64,000 bases of DNA from Ohtaekwangia sp035628875 (lineage in GTDB: Bacteria > Bacteroidota > Bacteroidia > Cytophagales > Cyclobacteriaceae), in assembly GCA_035628875.1 (NCBI GenBank), contig DASPIZ010000146.1:1-64000 (forward strand). Direction: 5' to 3'. The position numbers and the translations under genes were made by a program. The first letter of the stretch is position 1, and every line of letters begins with the position of its first letter. A model generated the notes under the pieces. The model ran no database searches and was not told the origin of the DNA. It saw nothing but the letters and a program-made list of their open reading frames with translations. Of this stretch, positions 8,836 through 17,965 are shown piece after piece.

Positions 8836-9501
8836 ATGAATAGAAACTTAATTACTGCATTATTTTTACTACTTGCGGAGTCAATGTATGCGCAGGAAGT
8901 GTTCACTGGTATGGTCGGCGATTCAGCTACGTTTGCACCACTCGCTTATGTTAATATTAAAGTAAAGAATTCTGGTATTGGAACAATCACCGATCAAAAA
9001 GGTAACTTCCGCATCAGGGCGACCCGAAAAGATACATTGATCTTTTCCTTTGTCGGCTATTATCCGGTTGAATTTGCACTTTATGACTGGCAACCTAGTA
9101 TGGTTTTACTGGCAGAAGAAACTACCATGTTAGATGATATTACTATTCGCGAATCCCGGATGGAAAACCCATACGCGGGGATGTTTGAAGAAGAGAATGA
9201 AGCGCTTCGAAAAGCCAACAAAGCTTTGCCTTTTTATTTTTCAAGAAGTAAAAAACAAAAAGTCAAATTAAACCGGCTGGCCAACGAAAATGAACGGGTA
9301 GAAACTTATGTGAATGCCGTTGTCAAGAACGAGTCAATACGAAAAAACTTAATGAAAAAATATGATTTGAGCGAAGCAGAATATTATGATTTGTTAGGCG
9401 ACTTCAACGCAAAGCACTATACGTTCATGTATTACATTACCGCCGGAGAACTCATCGCCTTATTAAATAACTATTTCGAACGGCATGCAGGAGAGAAATG
9501 A
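8836..9501 (+). CDS. Secreted carboxypeptidase-like regulatory domain protein
   Basis: The 221-residue product has a signal peptide (cleavage after SMYAQ) and then a CarboxypepD_reg / TonB-receptor plug-associated beta-sandwich (about residues 20-110), visible as GMVGDSATFAPLAYVNI and TDQKGNFRI. The rest is charged and helical. Such stand-alone proteins are common in Bacteroidota and their function is unknown. It is transcribed away from the GH3 gene and converges on the nitroreductase with 4 bp between stops. Confidence 0.85.
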   Translation: MNRNLITALFLLLAESMYAQEVFTGMVGDSATFAPLAYVNIKVKNSGIGTITDQKGNFRIRATRKDTLIFSFVGYYPVEFALYDWQPSMVLLAEETTMLDDITIRESRMENPYAGMFEEENEALRKANKALPFYFSRSKKQKVKLNRLANENERVETYVNAVVKNESIRKNLMKKYDLSEAEYYDLLGDFNAKHYTFMYYITAGELIALLNNYFERHAGEK

Positions 9502-9505
9502 TGAT

Positions 9506-10093
9506 TTATGAAGACTTGGGAAAAGCTTGATTCATCACAAATGTCTTCTGCGAATAGCGTTCACGTGGTGCCACCTCCCGGGCTTTTAATTTTTCAGGAA
9601 GAACTGTAGGGTCCCCAGGATATCCTACAGCAGTCATTACCCCGACTTCATAATGCGCTGGAATGTGCAATTGCGAAACAACTTTATCAATATTGAAGCC
9701 TGCCATTTGCCTTACCTGTAATCCCATCTCAACGGCTTGTAAAGACAGGAAGGCGTTGGCTCCTCCTAGATCGTATAATGCATGCGCATTTGCTCCCGGA
9801 TACTGTGTAAAGTTTTTACGGGCTAAACTTAGAATGAGTAACGGCGCATCCTTCGCCCAGATTTTATTGCCTTCGTCCAACGTGTCAAATAGCGCATGCC
9901 AAAGCACGTATTGGTCTTTGGTCGCATAAATAAATACCCAAGGCTGTTCATTGGTACTGGAGGGCGCCCAGCGTGTTGCTTCAAAGAGAGAATAAATCTT
10001 TTCCTGTTCTACCAGCTTTGGATCAAAAGAACGGATACTTTTCCTGTTTCGAATGAGATCAACGACAGGATATTCAAATTCATGCGACTTCAT
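9506..10093 (-). CDS. Nitroreductase family protein
   Basis: The 195-residue flavoenzyme of the nitroreductase fold likely uses FMN and NAD(P)H. The N-terminal motif RNRKSIRSFDPK contributes the FMN phosphate-binding Arg/Ser. TRWAPSSTNEQPW is the second flavin-binding segment, and VGYPGDP near the C-terminus is typical. The substrate is unknown. The start is the Met of MKSHEFEYP (10093); the frame stays open up to 10408 but that part overlaps the next gene in another frame and is not nitroreductase-like. Confidence 0.92.
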   Translation of the reverse strand: MKSHEFEYPVVDLIRNRKSIRSFDPKLVEQEKIYSLFEATRWAPSSTNEQPWVFIYATKDQYVLWHALFDTLDEGNKIWAKDAPLLILSLARKNFTQYPGANAHALYDLGGANAFLSLQAVEMGLQVRQMAGFNIDKVVSQLHIPAHYEVGVMTAVGYPGDPTVLPEKLKAREVAPRERYSQKTFVMNQAFPKSS

Positions 10094-10133
10094 ACAGTGA
10101 TATAATGAACTAACAATTTTCCCATGAAGGGGT

Positions 10134-10622
10134 TCACTTCTTGTCTTTTTTTTGCGGATTTTTTTGTACCGTTTCGCTTGCCTTTTTTTTGCCAGCCTCA
10201 GACATCGCAAAGCCCCTCGACATCGTTTTAATGTATTGGACTTTCCTGAAACGTAGCGCTGTCCAATCAGCATCAATGGCCACCATACGCACACCTTCAT
10301 AACCAAGTTTGCCCAATTGTTTCCAGCCGTTATCGCGATTAAACTCACAGGCGTATTTTTTTGACGTTCCCTTCGGATAGGCAAACCAAAATACAGCATC
10401 GTGTCCACTTACCGAATCCATGTCTTTTGCAATTTCATCGACTTCCTTTTGTTTGGTAACAAACACCAGCAGGAAAGTCACTTCCTTTGCTGACGCCAGT
10501 GTTGATTTAATTTTGCAAAATTCCTTCATCTCTTCAAGTATCGGCCTAAAATCGTATGGTGCATTTACTACATGAATTACAGCCTGATCTTTATAGTTGA
10601 GTTTTTTAAACAGCTTACTCAT
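10134..10622 (-). CDS. DUF3052-like hypothetical protein
   Basis: The 162-residue protein consists of a compact domain (about 1-135) and a lysine-rich tail (KKKASETVQKNPQKKDKK). It has LNYKDQAVIHVVNAP, then VFWFAYPKGTSKKYACEFNRDNGW and VAIDADWTALRFRKVQYIK, a pattern I associate with DUF3052 relatives of unknown function. There is no signal or membrane segment. It lies 40 nt upstream of the nitroreductase on the same strand and may be co-transcribed. Family assignment is tentative. Confidence 0.75.
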   Translation of the reverse strand: MSKLFKKLNYKDQAVIHVVNAPYDFRPILEEMKEFCKIKSTLASAKEVTFLLVFVTKQKEVDEIAKDMDSVSGHDAVFWFAYPKGTSKKYACEFNRDNGWKQLGKLGYEGVRMVAIDADWTALRFRKVQYIKTMSRGFAMSEAGKKKASETVQKNPQKKDKK

Positions 10623-10771
10623 AAAATTAGCGCTTCAATTTATCAAACTTTATCACGAATGAATTGACACGCTTGTATTTTTTTCTTGATCTTTAGTAGA
10701 AACGAGGACCTCATGGCAGATTGATCTATTACATGAGGATTAGCTATTTTTCTATCAATTAACATCACAGG

Positions 10772-11548
10772 ATGCAAAAAATTTTTGAAGACCAGGTAGC
10801 GATTGTGACCGGGGCCGGTCAGGGAATTGGCTTTCAAATATGCAGGCAGCTTGCCTTGAGCGGTGCGCGTGTTTTGCTGAACGACATAGAAGCATCTCTT
10901 GCTGACGAAGCCGCGCATCGCATTCGGGAAGAAAAATGTTTATGTCATGCTGTGCCGGGAGACGCTTCTGATATCGACTTTATTCAGACACTCACACAAG
11001 AAGCCGTGGTTCGTTATGGTAAACTTAACATCGCGATTGCCAACGCTGGTATCACTTTGTTTGGGGATTTTTTGTCTTATGATCCGGATGATTTTAATCG
11101 TGTCATGAAGGTAAACCTTGCAGGAAGTTTTTTCTTTGCCCAGGCTGCAGCGCGTGTCATGAAGGAGCAAGAACCTCGCGGTGGACGCATATTGTTTATG
11201 TCATCGGTTACGGGGCATCAGGCCCACAAAGATTTGTCGGCCTATGGGATGAGTAAAGCGGCACTTGAAATGTTAGCAAAAACACTTGTCGCTGAACTAT
11301 CAACTTATGGCATTACCGTGAATGCGGTTGCACCTGGTGCGACACTAAATGAACGGACCGCGAATGATCCGAAGTATAACGAAACATGGTCGCGCATTAC
11401 GCCATTGGGAAAGCCTGCATCAACAGAAGATGTCGCACAAGCCGCATTATTTCTGGTTTCTCCACAAGCTGGACACATCACCGGTCAAAGCCTGATTATT
11501 GATGGCGGTTGGTCAAGTGTAAGCCCTTCACCATACGAAGAAGTGTAG
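10772..11548 (+). CDS. SDR family NAD(P)-dependent oxidoreductase
   Basis: The 258-residue classical short-chain dehydrogenase/reductase shows the Rossmann TGxxxGxG motif as VTGAGQGIGFQI, the NAG motif as IANAGIT, and the catalytic Ser/Tyr/Lys set in MSSVTG and YGMSKAALE. DIE after the second strand suggests NAD rather than NADP preference. The C-terminal ITGQSLIIDGGW is the usual family ending. Substrate cannot be read from sequence. It is a single plus-strand gene between minus-strand units. Confidence 0.94.
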   Translation: MQKIFEDQVAIVTGAGQGIGFQICRQLALSGARVLLNDIEASLADEAAHRIREEKCLCHAVPGDASDIDFIQTLTQEAVVRYGKLNIAIANAGITLFGDFLSYDPDDFNRVMKVNLAGSFFFAQAAARVMKEQEPRGGRILFMSSVTGHQAHKDLSAYGMSKAALEMLAKTLVAELSTYGITVNAVAPGATLNERTANDPKYNETWSRITPLGKPASTEDVAQAALFLVSPQAGHITGQSLIIDGGWSSVSPSPYEEV

Positions 11549-11564
11549 CGCTGAATATACGCTG

Positions 11565-13127
11565 CTACTCGACCAGCACATTAAATTTAAAATCGAAGGG
11601 ATCAAATAAATCCAGCAAGGTCGCGATGAACTGGTTATCCTGTTGATAAAAATTCAGGAAGTTATCGGTTCGCTCTTGTAAACTTCCATTGGGAAATAAT
11701 TTATCCTTCACAAATTCAATCTGACTCAATTTATCCGCATGCAAGCGTTTCTCTGCCCGAAGTAGTTTTCGTTCAATCTTCTCCAGGCTGTTTAATGCAC
11801 GTTTGCCCTCGGCACCTACAAATGGAGCAAGGGTTTTATCAACCGTTTCCGCGCGCTGTTGCAATGCTGCAAATAGTTCAGCTACGGTATTGCGCTCAGT
11901 GCCAACGGTAAGGTTACGGGGTGAATGTTTTAGTACCCAATGATTAAAGAGATAATTTTTTTCTTCGAAAATATCCTTTAGTTCCAGTCCAGTCTTTTCA
12001 AACTTACGACCGACTTCACGATCTATGATCATCGCAAAATTCCGTGGCATAAGCATTGGAAATGGAACTTCATGATGCGTGAAAACACTTTTCAACTGGA
12101 GCCAGTAAATCACTTCCGCAGGTCCGCCGACGTAAGCCAGATTCGGCAGAATCATTTCCTGGTAAAGGGGCCGGAGTATTACATTCGGACTAAACCGTTC
12201 CGGATGTTCCACGATCTCCGACTTCAACGCTTCAGAAGTAAACGTAATTTCCGTGTCAACGACCTTATAATCTACGTTCGCTTTTTCAATCCTGCCCCGG
12301 ATGTTATCGCGAACGTAAAAGAAGTTAATGTCTCTGCAAAACACTTGGGTTTTATATCCCAGATCAGTGAGGGCTGTATTTGTTTTATCGACACAGCGTT
12401 TACTTTCGCCGTTAAAAATATCATCGTGAATAACAGGCTCAAAAACTTTTTTCAATGCAGGATTGTCTGCATCGATCACAACTAACCCTTCGGATTGAAA
12501 TAATGCATTTACATAATGTCGAACCGCATCACTTAAGGATTTATTTTTTGCGTATGCTTCCTGAAACAACGATGTGTCGCCGGGAACTTCCCTGGCTAAT
12601 TCAGCGAGACCTTTGGTTAAAAACCTTCCCACGGCACCGGTCTGCTCTGTTTTCCAGATATACTTTTTTTCATACAACCTAAAATATTTGATCTCATCAT
12701 AATCATGATCTTCAGAAGCCATCCAGTACACTGGAACGAAATGCGATTCCGGATAACGTTCTTTCAACTGGCGACATGCATTGATCACCGTGACAATTTT
12801 GTAAATAAAATACAAGGGACCAGTGAAGATATTGAGCTGATGACCCGTTGTGATGGTGAAGGTTTTTCGATCAGCTAACGCATTGATGTTCTTCGTTACC
12901 GCATCATGCGTTGTCAAGTTTTTGTATTGTTCTTTCAATACACTCACCAAAACCTCGCGCGTAGCAGGTGCAAAGCTTTTTCCTTTTTCCCGCATCTGAT
13001 CCGGGAAGGCATCCAGGGAAGGGAAGCGATGATAAAATGATTTTAAACTTTCTTTTTGTTCAATATAGTCCAGGAAGAACGAGGCAAACGCGTGCGTATC
13101 AGCAAAGGAAAATTTCTTAAGCTGCAT
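11565..13127 (-). CDS. bshC: Bacillithiol biosynthesis cysteine-adding enzyme BshC
   Basis: The 520-residue protein matches BshC, which joins cysteine to glucosaminyl-malate in the last step of bacillithiol synthesis. Seen are the central TITTGHQLNIFTGPLYFIYKI block, the PVYWMASEDHDYDEI motif with nearby acidic residues, and PNVILRPLYQEMILPNLAYVGGPAE followed by a C-terminal coiled coil. Length is close to family norm. It implies the organism uses bacillithiol as its low-molecular-weight thiol. bshA and bshB are not in this window. Confidence 0.95.
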   Translation of the reverse strand: MQLKKFSFADTHAFASFFLDYIEQKESLKSFYHRFPSLDAFPDQMREKGKSFAPATREVLVSVLKEQYKNLTTHDAVTKNINALADRKTFTITTGHQLNIFTGPLYFIYKIVTVINACRQLKERYPESHFVPVYWMASEDHDYDEIKYFRLYEKKYIWKTEQTGAVGRFLTKGLAELAREVPGDTSLFQEAYAKNKSLSDAVRHYVNALFQSEGLVVIDADNPALKKVFEPVIHDDIFNGESKRCVDKTNTALTDLGYKTQVFCRDINFFYVRDNIRGRIEKANVDYKVVDTEITFTSEALKSEIVEHPERFSPNVILRPLYQEMILPNLAYVGGPAEVIYWLQLKSVFTHHEVPFPMLMPRNFAMIIDREVGRKFEKTGLELKDIFEEKNYLFNHWVLKHSPRNLTVGTERNTVAELFAALQQRAETVDKTLAPFVGAEGKRALNSLEKIERKLLRAEKRLHADKLSQIEFVKDKLFPNGSLQERTDNFLNFYQQDNQFIATLLDLFDPFDFKFNVLVE

Positions 13128-13303
13128 AGATGCAACAGAGGTTGGTGGAATTTTTCAAAAACATAAACCGAATAACGGCAAAGTAATCAATAAAGTTTTG
13201 AATCGAGGCATGCAATAGGATAAACGGTTCACAAAATCCAAAGTATAAAACCTATCATTAACATCTCATTAACAAGTGATCTGCGATTCAATTGCGCATT
13301 CTG

Positions 13304-14617
13304 CTATGCAACCACAGTACCGGTTAAATCAAATTCTGTTGCAGCGTTTACCTGTACACTAACGAAGTCGCCGATGCGCAGATACTGATCTGCACTTTCA
13401 ATGATTACTTCATTATCTACTTCGGGTGAGTCATATTCTGTTCGGCCAATAAAGTTTCCGCCTTCTTTGCGATCCACCAGTACCTTATAGGTATTCCCTA
13501 TTTTTTGTTGATTCAACTCCAGTGATATTCCTTGCTGAAGTTCCATCACTTCCTCCATGCGTTCCTGTTTTGTCTCTTCAGGTATATCATCCAGCATGGT
13601 ATGGGCATGTGTGTTTTCTTCATGGGAATAGGTGAACACACCCAGCCGATCGAATCGGGATCTTTCAATAAAGGACAACATTTCGTCAAAAGCTTCCGGT
13701 GTTTCGCCGGGATGTCCAGCAATCATTGTTGTACGAATGGCAATGCCTGGAACGCGATCACGAATCGTATTGATCAGCTGTTCTGTTTTCTCGCGTGTGG
13801 TACCACGACGCATGATCTCCAGCATTTTCGTTGAGCCATGTTGCAAAGGGATATCGAGGTATTTGCAAATATTCGGACGTTTGGCCATTACATCCAACAC
13901 ATCGAGCGGAAAACCGGAGGGAAACGCATAATGTAAACGGATCCAGTCGATACCTTCCACATCAGCTAATTTTTCCAGCAGGGTTGCAAGGTTTCGCTTT
14001 TTATAGAGATCAAGCCCATAATATGTGCTGTCTTGAGCAATGAGTAACAATTCTTTTGTGCCGGCTTTAGCAAGGTTCTTTGCTTCCAGCACGAGTTCTT
14101 CGATCGGCCGCGAAATATGATTACCGCGCATCAGTGGGATAGCGCAAAACGAACAGGGACGATCACATCCTTCAGAGATTTTCAGGTAAGCGTAATGACT
14201 CGGATTGGTCAAAATACGCTCGCCTACAAGTTCCTGTTTATAATCTGCTTTAAAGACCTTCAAAATTCTGGAAAGATCACGTGTACCAAACCACGCATCG
14301 ACTTGCGGAATTTCTTTTTCGAGGTCGTCTTTATATCGTTGTGACAGGCATCCCGTTACATATACTTTATCAACAACGCCTTCCTCCTTGGCGTCTACAT
14401 AACGCAAGATTGTATCGATAGACTCTTGTTTTGCGTTGTCAATAAAACCACAGGTGTTGATGATCACCACACTGGCATCGTCGTTTTGGGCTTCATGCTG
14501 GGTTTCAATGCCGTTTCCGCGCAATTGGGTTAATAAAACCTCCGAATCAACCACATTTTTCGAGCATCCGAGGGTAACGATGTTAACCTTTGTTTTCTGA
14601 TTTCCTTTTGTCTTCAC
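13304..14617 (-). CDS. rimO: Ribosomal protein S12 methylthiotransferase RimO
   Basis: RimO is a radical-SAM enzyme that methylthiolates an aspartate of ribosomal protein S12. In this 437-residue protein the N-terminal UPF0004 domain has its three cluster cysteines at about 18, 56 and 90 (TLGCSKN, NTCGFI, VTGC). The radical-SAM motif is CDRPCSFC (C151, C155, C158), and a C-terminal TRAM domain carries GNTYKVLVDRKEGG and IGRTEYDSPEVD. A -7 element TATTTTTGC lies just upstream at 14637-14645. Confidence 0.96.
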   Translation of the reverse strand: MKTKGNQKTKVNIVTLGCSKNVVDSEVLLTQLRGNGIETQHEAQNDDASVVIINTCGFIDNAKQESIDTILRYVDAKEEGVVDKVYVTGCLSQRYKDDLEKEIPQVDAWFGTRDLSRILKVFKADYKQELVGERILTNPSHYAYLKISEGCDRPCSFCAIPLMRGNHISRPIEELVLEAKNLAKAGTKELLLIAQDSTYYGLDLYKKRNLATLLEKLADVEGIDWIRLHYAFPSGFPLDVLDVMAKRPNICKYLDIPLQHGSTKMLEIMRRGTTREKTEQLINTIRDRVPGIAIRTTMIAGHPGETPEAFDEMLSFIERSRFDRLGVFTYSHEENTHAHTMLDDIPEETKQERMEEVMELQQGISLELNQQKIGNTYKVLVDRKEGGNFIGRTEYDSPEVDNEVIIESADQYLRIGDFVSVQVNAATEFDLTGTVVA

Positions 14618-14636
14618 TATAGCGCCGCTTAAAGGT

Positions 14637-14645
14637 GCAAAAATA
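14637..14645 (-). promoter_or_regulatory. -7 promoter element for rimO
   Basis: Minus-strand TATTTTTGC matches the Bacteroidota -7 consensus TAnnTTTGC exactly and lies 20 bp upstream of the rimO ATG. No TTG is found at the expected -33 distance, so the match is half a promoter. Confidence 0.4.
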
Positions 14646-14667
14646 CTAAAAATATATGGGCACTGAA

Positions 14668-14698
14668 TTTGCCCTTGACCGCGTTAACTTATCTTTAC
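14668..14698 (+). promoter_or_regulatory. Probable promoter of the DUF6452-DUF6048 pair
   Basis: TTTG (14668-14671), an 18-nt spacer and TATCTTTAC (14690-14698) resemble a Bacteroidota promoter, with one mismatch in the -7 box. It lies inside the longest open frame, whose first ATG is at 14656. This supports the GTG at 14716 as the real start, leaving a leader of roughly 10-15 nt. Confidence 0.4.
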
Positions 14699-14715
14699 AG
14701 CCGCAATTGCAAACC

Positions 14716-15987
14716 GTGAAAAAAACAAGTTGGTTCATATTTCTGCTTTTTTTGAGTGTTTCATGCCTCGATGATCCCGATTGCTTCCGCCTGAACAATA
14801 ATTTCGTGGGCATTGCCTTCCGGGTAATGGGCTCTTCCACGCTGGATACCGTAGCCATGTGGGGAATTGAATCCAAAGGTTCGCGCTTTGACAATTATGA
14901 CACGATGTTCGTAACTTCTGTCGAGTTGGAACTCGATTACTTTTCAGAACAGACAGAATTTATTTTTAAAAGTCTTGGAAAAACAAACCGCCTTACGTTA
15001 GGTTATCAGGTTCAGACCCAGTTTGTGTCGGAAGATTGCGGACCACGTTATATTTTGTCTGATCTCACTGCTTTATCACACGATTTTGAAGCGGATTCAA
15101 TTCGTGTTGTCGCCGGAACACCCAGCCGGAGTGGTGGGCGTCATATCGAAATTTATCGTTGTCCCCACCCTGACAGCCTTTCCATCTCCTTTAAACAATT
15201 AACCCTCGCCCCAGCAGCTACAACCCAAAGTAGTCGTTTTGCTGGTGTTGAGTTCGAAAATATCATGGTTGATGAAACTACGCCTTTATATGTTGACAAG
15301 CGTGCTACAACTGTTCGCCTACCGGTCAACAAGGAGGCGCAGTCTACGACGTATACATTTAATTTCAAGGATGCCTATGGTTTTGAAACACCACAACGGA
15401 AGCTGCGTGTTTCTTATGAGGCAACGAAACAAGTCAGGTACAAACAATGTGGCGAGCAGACCTTTATCACAAAAATTGTTACGGATCCTGCTATAGCAGA
15501 ATTTGACTCCATACGGTTCACACTGGATGAAAACGACCTTCCAAGGAATGCGCTTACCGATCCAATGATAACCAATCTGGAGATATTCCGGTGTCCGGTA
15601 ATCAACATGATACAGCTCAGCTTCAGGGATTCGATCAGCTTAACATCGACACGACAAGATACGGTAGACCTGGCTGGCATAAGAACGAATTACAATGAAG
15701 AAGTCTATTATGCTGACAGTACGGTTAGCATAATCCAATTACCATTGAATCCAGCTGCTGCCTCAACAATTTTTTTTATCGATTATCAGGAAGAAGATGG
15801 AATCCGCACCGAAACGATTACACTTGAATATCTTGTGAGCACTGTCGACTTTTATAGAAATGCATGTGGTGAAACACACCCTATCATTACTGAATTAGCA
15901 TTGTCGGAGGTCAATAATAAGATCACCATAAGAAATCCTAATGTTCAATATCCACCGATAACTAATCTTGAGATTATTAGTAATTAA
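14716..15987 (+). CDS. DUF6452-like lipoprotein with three repeated units
   Basis: The 423-residue product starts at a GTG with a signal that ends in a lipobox-like LFLSVSC followed by DD, so it is probably a lipoprotein. The rest is three tandem units of about 130 residues. Each has an aromatic/Cys start (DPDCF or EI-Y/F-RCP), a central block ending L-P-V/L-N then Y/I-x-F, and a closing CG (DCGPRY, QCGEQT, ACGETH). DUF6452 proteins as I know them have one unit. Function is unknown; the following DUF6048 gene overlaps by 20 nt. An ATG at 14656 would add 20 residues ahead of the signal. Confidence 0.75.
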   Translation: MKKTSWFIFLLFLSVSCLDDPDCFRLNNNFVGIAFRVMGSSTLDTVAMWGIESKGSRFDNYDTMFVTSVELELDYFSEQTEFIFKSLGKTNRLTLGYQVQTQFVSEDCGPRYILSDLTALSHDFEADSIRVVAGTPSRSGGRHIEIYRCPHPDSLSISFKQLTLAPAATTQSSRFAGVEFENIMVDETTPLYVDKRATTVRLPVNKEAQSTTYTFNFKDAYGFETPQRKLRVSYEATKQVRYKQCGEQTFITKIVTDPAIAEFDSIRFTLDENDLPRNALTDPMITNLEIFRCPVINMIQLSFRDSISLTSTRQDTVDLAGIRTNYNEEVYYADSTVSIIQLPLNPAAASTIFFIDYQEEDGIRTETITLEYLVSTVDFYRNACGETHPIITELALSEVNNKITIRNPNVQYPPITNLEIISN

Positions 15988-16678
15988 CATAGCGCTTGCA
16001 CTTGCCTTATCCCATTGTGCTTTTGCGCAGGAGGATACGACACAGCTTACATTCCGTGACAAGTTTATGCCAACGGGAGTTCGCCTTGGAACGGATGCAC
16101 TTTCAATTGCACGGAATTTTTATGACGATGCATTCAAGGGATGGGAAGTAAGTGCGGACGTGGATTTCAACCGCTATTTTCTTGCGCTTGAATACGGCAA
16201 GTGGAGCCGGGATTATGTTAATGAAAATTCAACCGGATATTCCAGTGACTATTCAAACGAAGGTCGATACTGGCGCGCCGGAGTAGACGTAAACTTTCTT
16301 TTAAAAGATCCCGAACGCAATATGTTTTTCCTTGGTCTGCGTTATGGACGAAGTGTGTTTAGCGAGACGTATGTCATTACGGATGTGGATGACCGCTGGG
16401 GAAGTCTTGCAGAAACGTATTACAACAACGATGTGGCTGCACGTTGGTTTGAGCTTACCACTGGTATTAAAGTGCGTATGTTTAGCTGGTTTTGGATGGG
16501 ATATACCGCACGATTTAAATTCGGATTAAAAACGGGTGAAACACCCACCATGTTACCTCACGATGTTCCGGGATATGGGCGAACTGATAAAGAATCTTAT
16601 TGGGGATTTAATTATCAACTGATGTTCCGCATACCAATTCGCGAACATCCGCCGTTGTCTTTTAAGAAGAAAAAGTAG
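15968..16678 (+). CDS. DUF6048 family outer-membrane-like protein
   Basis: The 236-residue protein starts with TTG, overlapping the end of the DUF6452-like gene by 20 nt. A signal peptide (ALALSHCAFAQ, cleaved before ED) is followed by alternating beta strands such as WEVSADVDFNRYFLALEYGKW and GFNYQLMFRIPI, the pattern of a small beta-barrel. DUF6048 is a Bacteroidota family of unknown role usually next to DUF6452. An envelope pair, a lipoprotein plus a barrel, is my inference. Confidence 0.8.
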   Translation: MRLLVINIALALALSHCAFAQEDTTQLTFRDKFMPTGVRLGTDALSIARNFYDDAFKGWEVSADVDFNRYFLALEYGKWSRDYVNENSTGYSSDYSNEGRYWRAGVDVNFLLKDPERNMFFLGLRYGRSVFSETYVITDVDDRWGSLAETYYNNDVAARWFELTTGIKVRMFSWFWMGYTARFKFGLKTGETPTMLPHDVPGYGRTDKESYWGFNYQLMFRIPIREHPPLSFKKKK

Positions 16679-16889
16679 TCAATGATTTCGGGATCGGTTT
16701 AAAAGATTCACATGTGAAAACAATTTGTGTTCGCGATTTTTTATGTCGTACCTCACGGCACTTCAGCTCCTGGTTTGCCCTAACTTAATGACATTGACCC
16801 GTTGTGGATGAAAGAAACCCAACGTTGGCAAACGCCATCACATAAAAGTTTATAACCTATTTGGGATGACCGGTTCTGCTGTATGCAGA

Positions 16890-17840
16890 TCAATTCTTTT
16901 TGAACAACGAATCGACAAACTCGGTCTTATTAAAAATCTGGAGGTCTTCCGTCTTTTCGCCAACACCAATGTATTTTACCGGTATTCTGAATTCATCGGA
17001 GATACCGATCACAACACCACCTTTTGCCGTACCATCAAGTTTGGTAATCGCTAATGCTGTAACCTCCGTAGCTTTGGTAAACTCACGCGCCTGGATAACG
17101 GCATTTTGACCTGTGCTGCCATCCAGCACAAGCAATACTTCGTGTGGTGCATCTGGTATTACTTTTTGCATTACGCGTTTGATTTTTGTAAGCTCTGCCA
17201 TCAGGTTAACTTTGGTATGAAGTCTTCCCGCGGTATCTATTATCACAATGTCGGCATTTTGATCGACACCGGCCTGAACGGCATCATAAGCCACTGCCGA
17301 AGGGTCGGTATTCATGCCGCGTGCAATTACCGGTACGCCTACACGCTCACCCCAGAGTTTAAGCTGGTCTACAGCAGCGGCGCGAAAAGTATCAGCAGCT
17401 CCGAGTACAACATTTTTACCCTTATTTTTGAATTGTGCAGACAACTTGCCAATGGTTGTCGTTTTACCAACACCATTCACACCTACAACCATGATTATGT
17501 AAGGCTTTTTATCAGCGGGAACTTCGTAATCCTGGAGATCTTTTGTATTGCTTTCGGAAAGTAAGGCGGCTATCTCTTCTTTTAAGATCCGATCCAGTTC
17601 GGACGTACCCATATATTTATCGCGGGCAACACGTTGCTGAATTCTTTCAATTATTTTTAACGTGGTTTCAACACCTACGTCGGATGAAACCAAAATTTCT
17701 TCCAGGTTATCCAGCACCTCATCATCAACAGTGGATTTACCAACCAGTACCTTCCCTAACTTGGAGAAGAAATTGTCTTTGGTTTTTTCTAACCCTTTAT
17801 CAAGGGTTTCTTTCTTTTCTTTGGAGAACCAGCCGAACAT
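16890..17840 (-). CDS. ftsY: Signal recognition particle receptor FtsY
   Basis: FtsY is the SRP receptor GTPase that docks ribosome-nascent-chain complexes at the inner membrane. The 316-residue protein lacks the long acidic A domain of E. coli FtsY and keeps only the NG domains, as in most Bacteroidota. Present are the P-loop GVNGVGKTTTIGKL, DTFRAAAVDQL, DTAGRLHTK, TKLDGTAKGG and the C-terminal YIGVGEKTEDLQIF. It lies downstream of the rpmB-rpmG-DUF4295 unit but a strong terminator at 17921-17944 separates them. Confidence 0.97.
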   Translation of the reverse strand: MFGWFSKEKKETLDKGLEKTKDNFFSKLGKVLVGKSTVDDEVLDNLEEILVSSDVGVETTLKIIERIQQRVARDKYMGTSELDRILKEEIAALLSESNTKDLQDYEVPADKKPYIIMVVGVNGVGKTTTIGKLSAQFKNKGKNVVLGAADTFRAAAVDQLKLWGERVGVPVIARGMNTDPSAVAYDAVQAGVDQNADIVIIDTAGRLHTKVNLMAELTKIKRVMQKVIPDAPHEVLLVLDGSTGQNAVIQAREFTKATEVTALAITKLDGTAKGGVVIGISDEFRIPVKYIGVGEKTEDLQIFNKTEFVDSLFKKN

Positions 17841-17920
17841 AATACAAATTCAAAATGAAATCCTTTTTATCGCACTCAACTTATAGGCTTTAATATTCGT
17901 TCTTTTTCGATATAAAACAA

Positions 17921-17944
17921 AAAAGTCCCACAACGGGGACTTTT
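17921..17944 (-). terminator. Rho-independent terminator of the rpmB-rpmG-DUF4295 operon
   Basis: A perfect 9-bp stem (17921-17929 with 17936-17944) has a 6-nt loop, and on the minus strand it runs into TTTTTTGTTTTAT. It lies 21 bp past the DUF4295 stop and upstream of ftsY, so ftsY needs its own promoter or readthrough. Confidence 0.9.
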
Positions 17945-17965
17945 CAATTTTTTTCACCTTCGAAA

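Noticed and set aside
10094..10408. N-terminal extension of the nitroreductase frame
   Set aside because: It overlaps the DUF3052-like gene in another frame, and its residues do not look like any nitroreductase start. Translation from 10093 gives the full domain.
16819..16828. Palindrome CCAACGTTGG between DUF6048 and ftsY
   Set aside because: It is ten bases long with no second copy or promoter nearby, so it cannot be told from chance.
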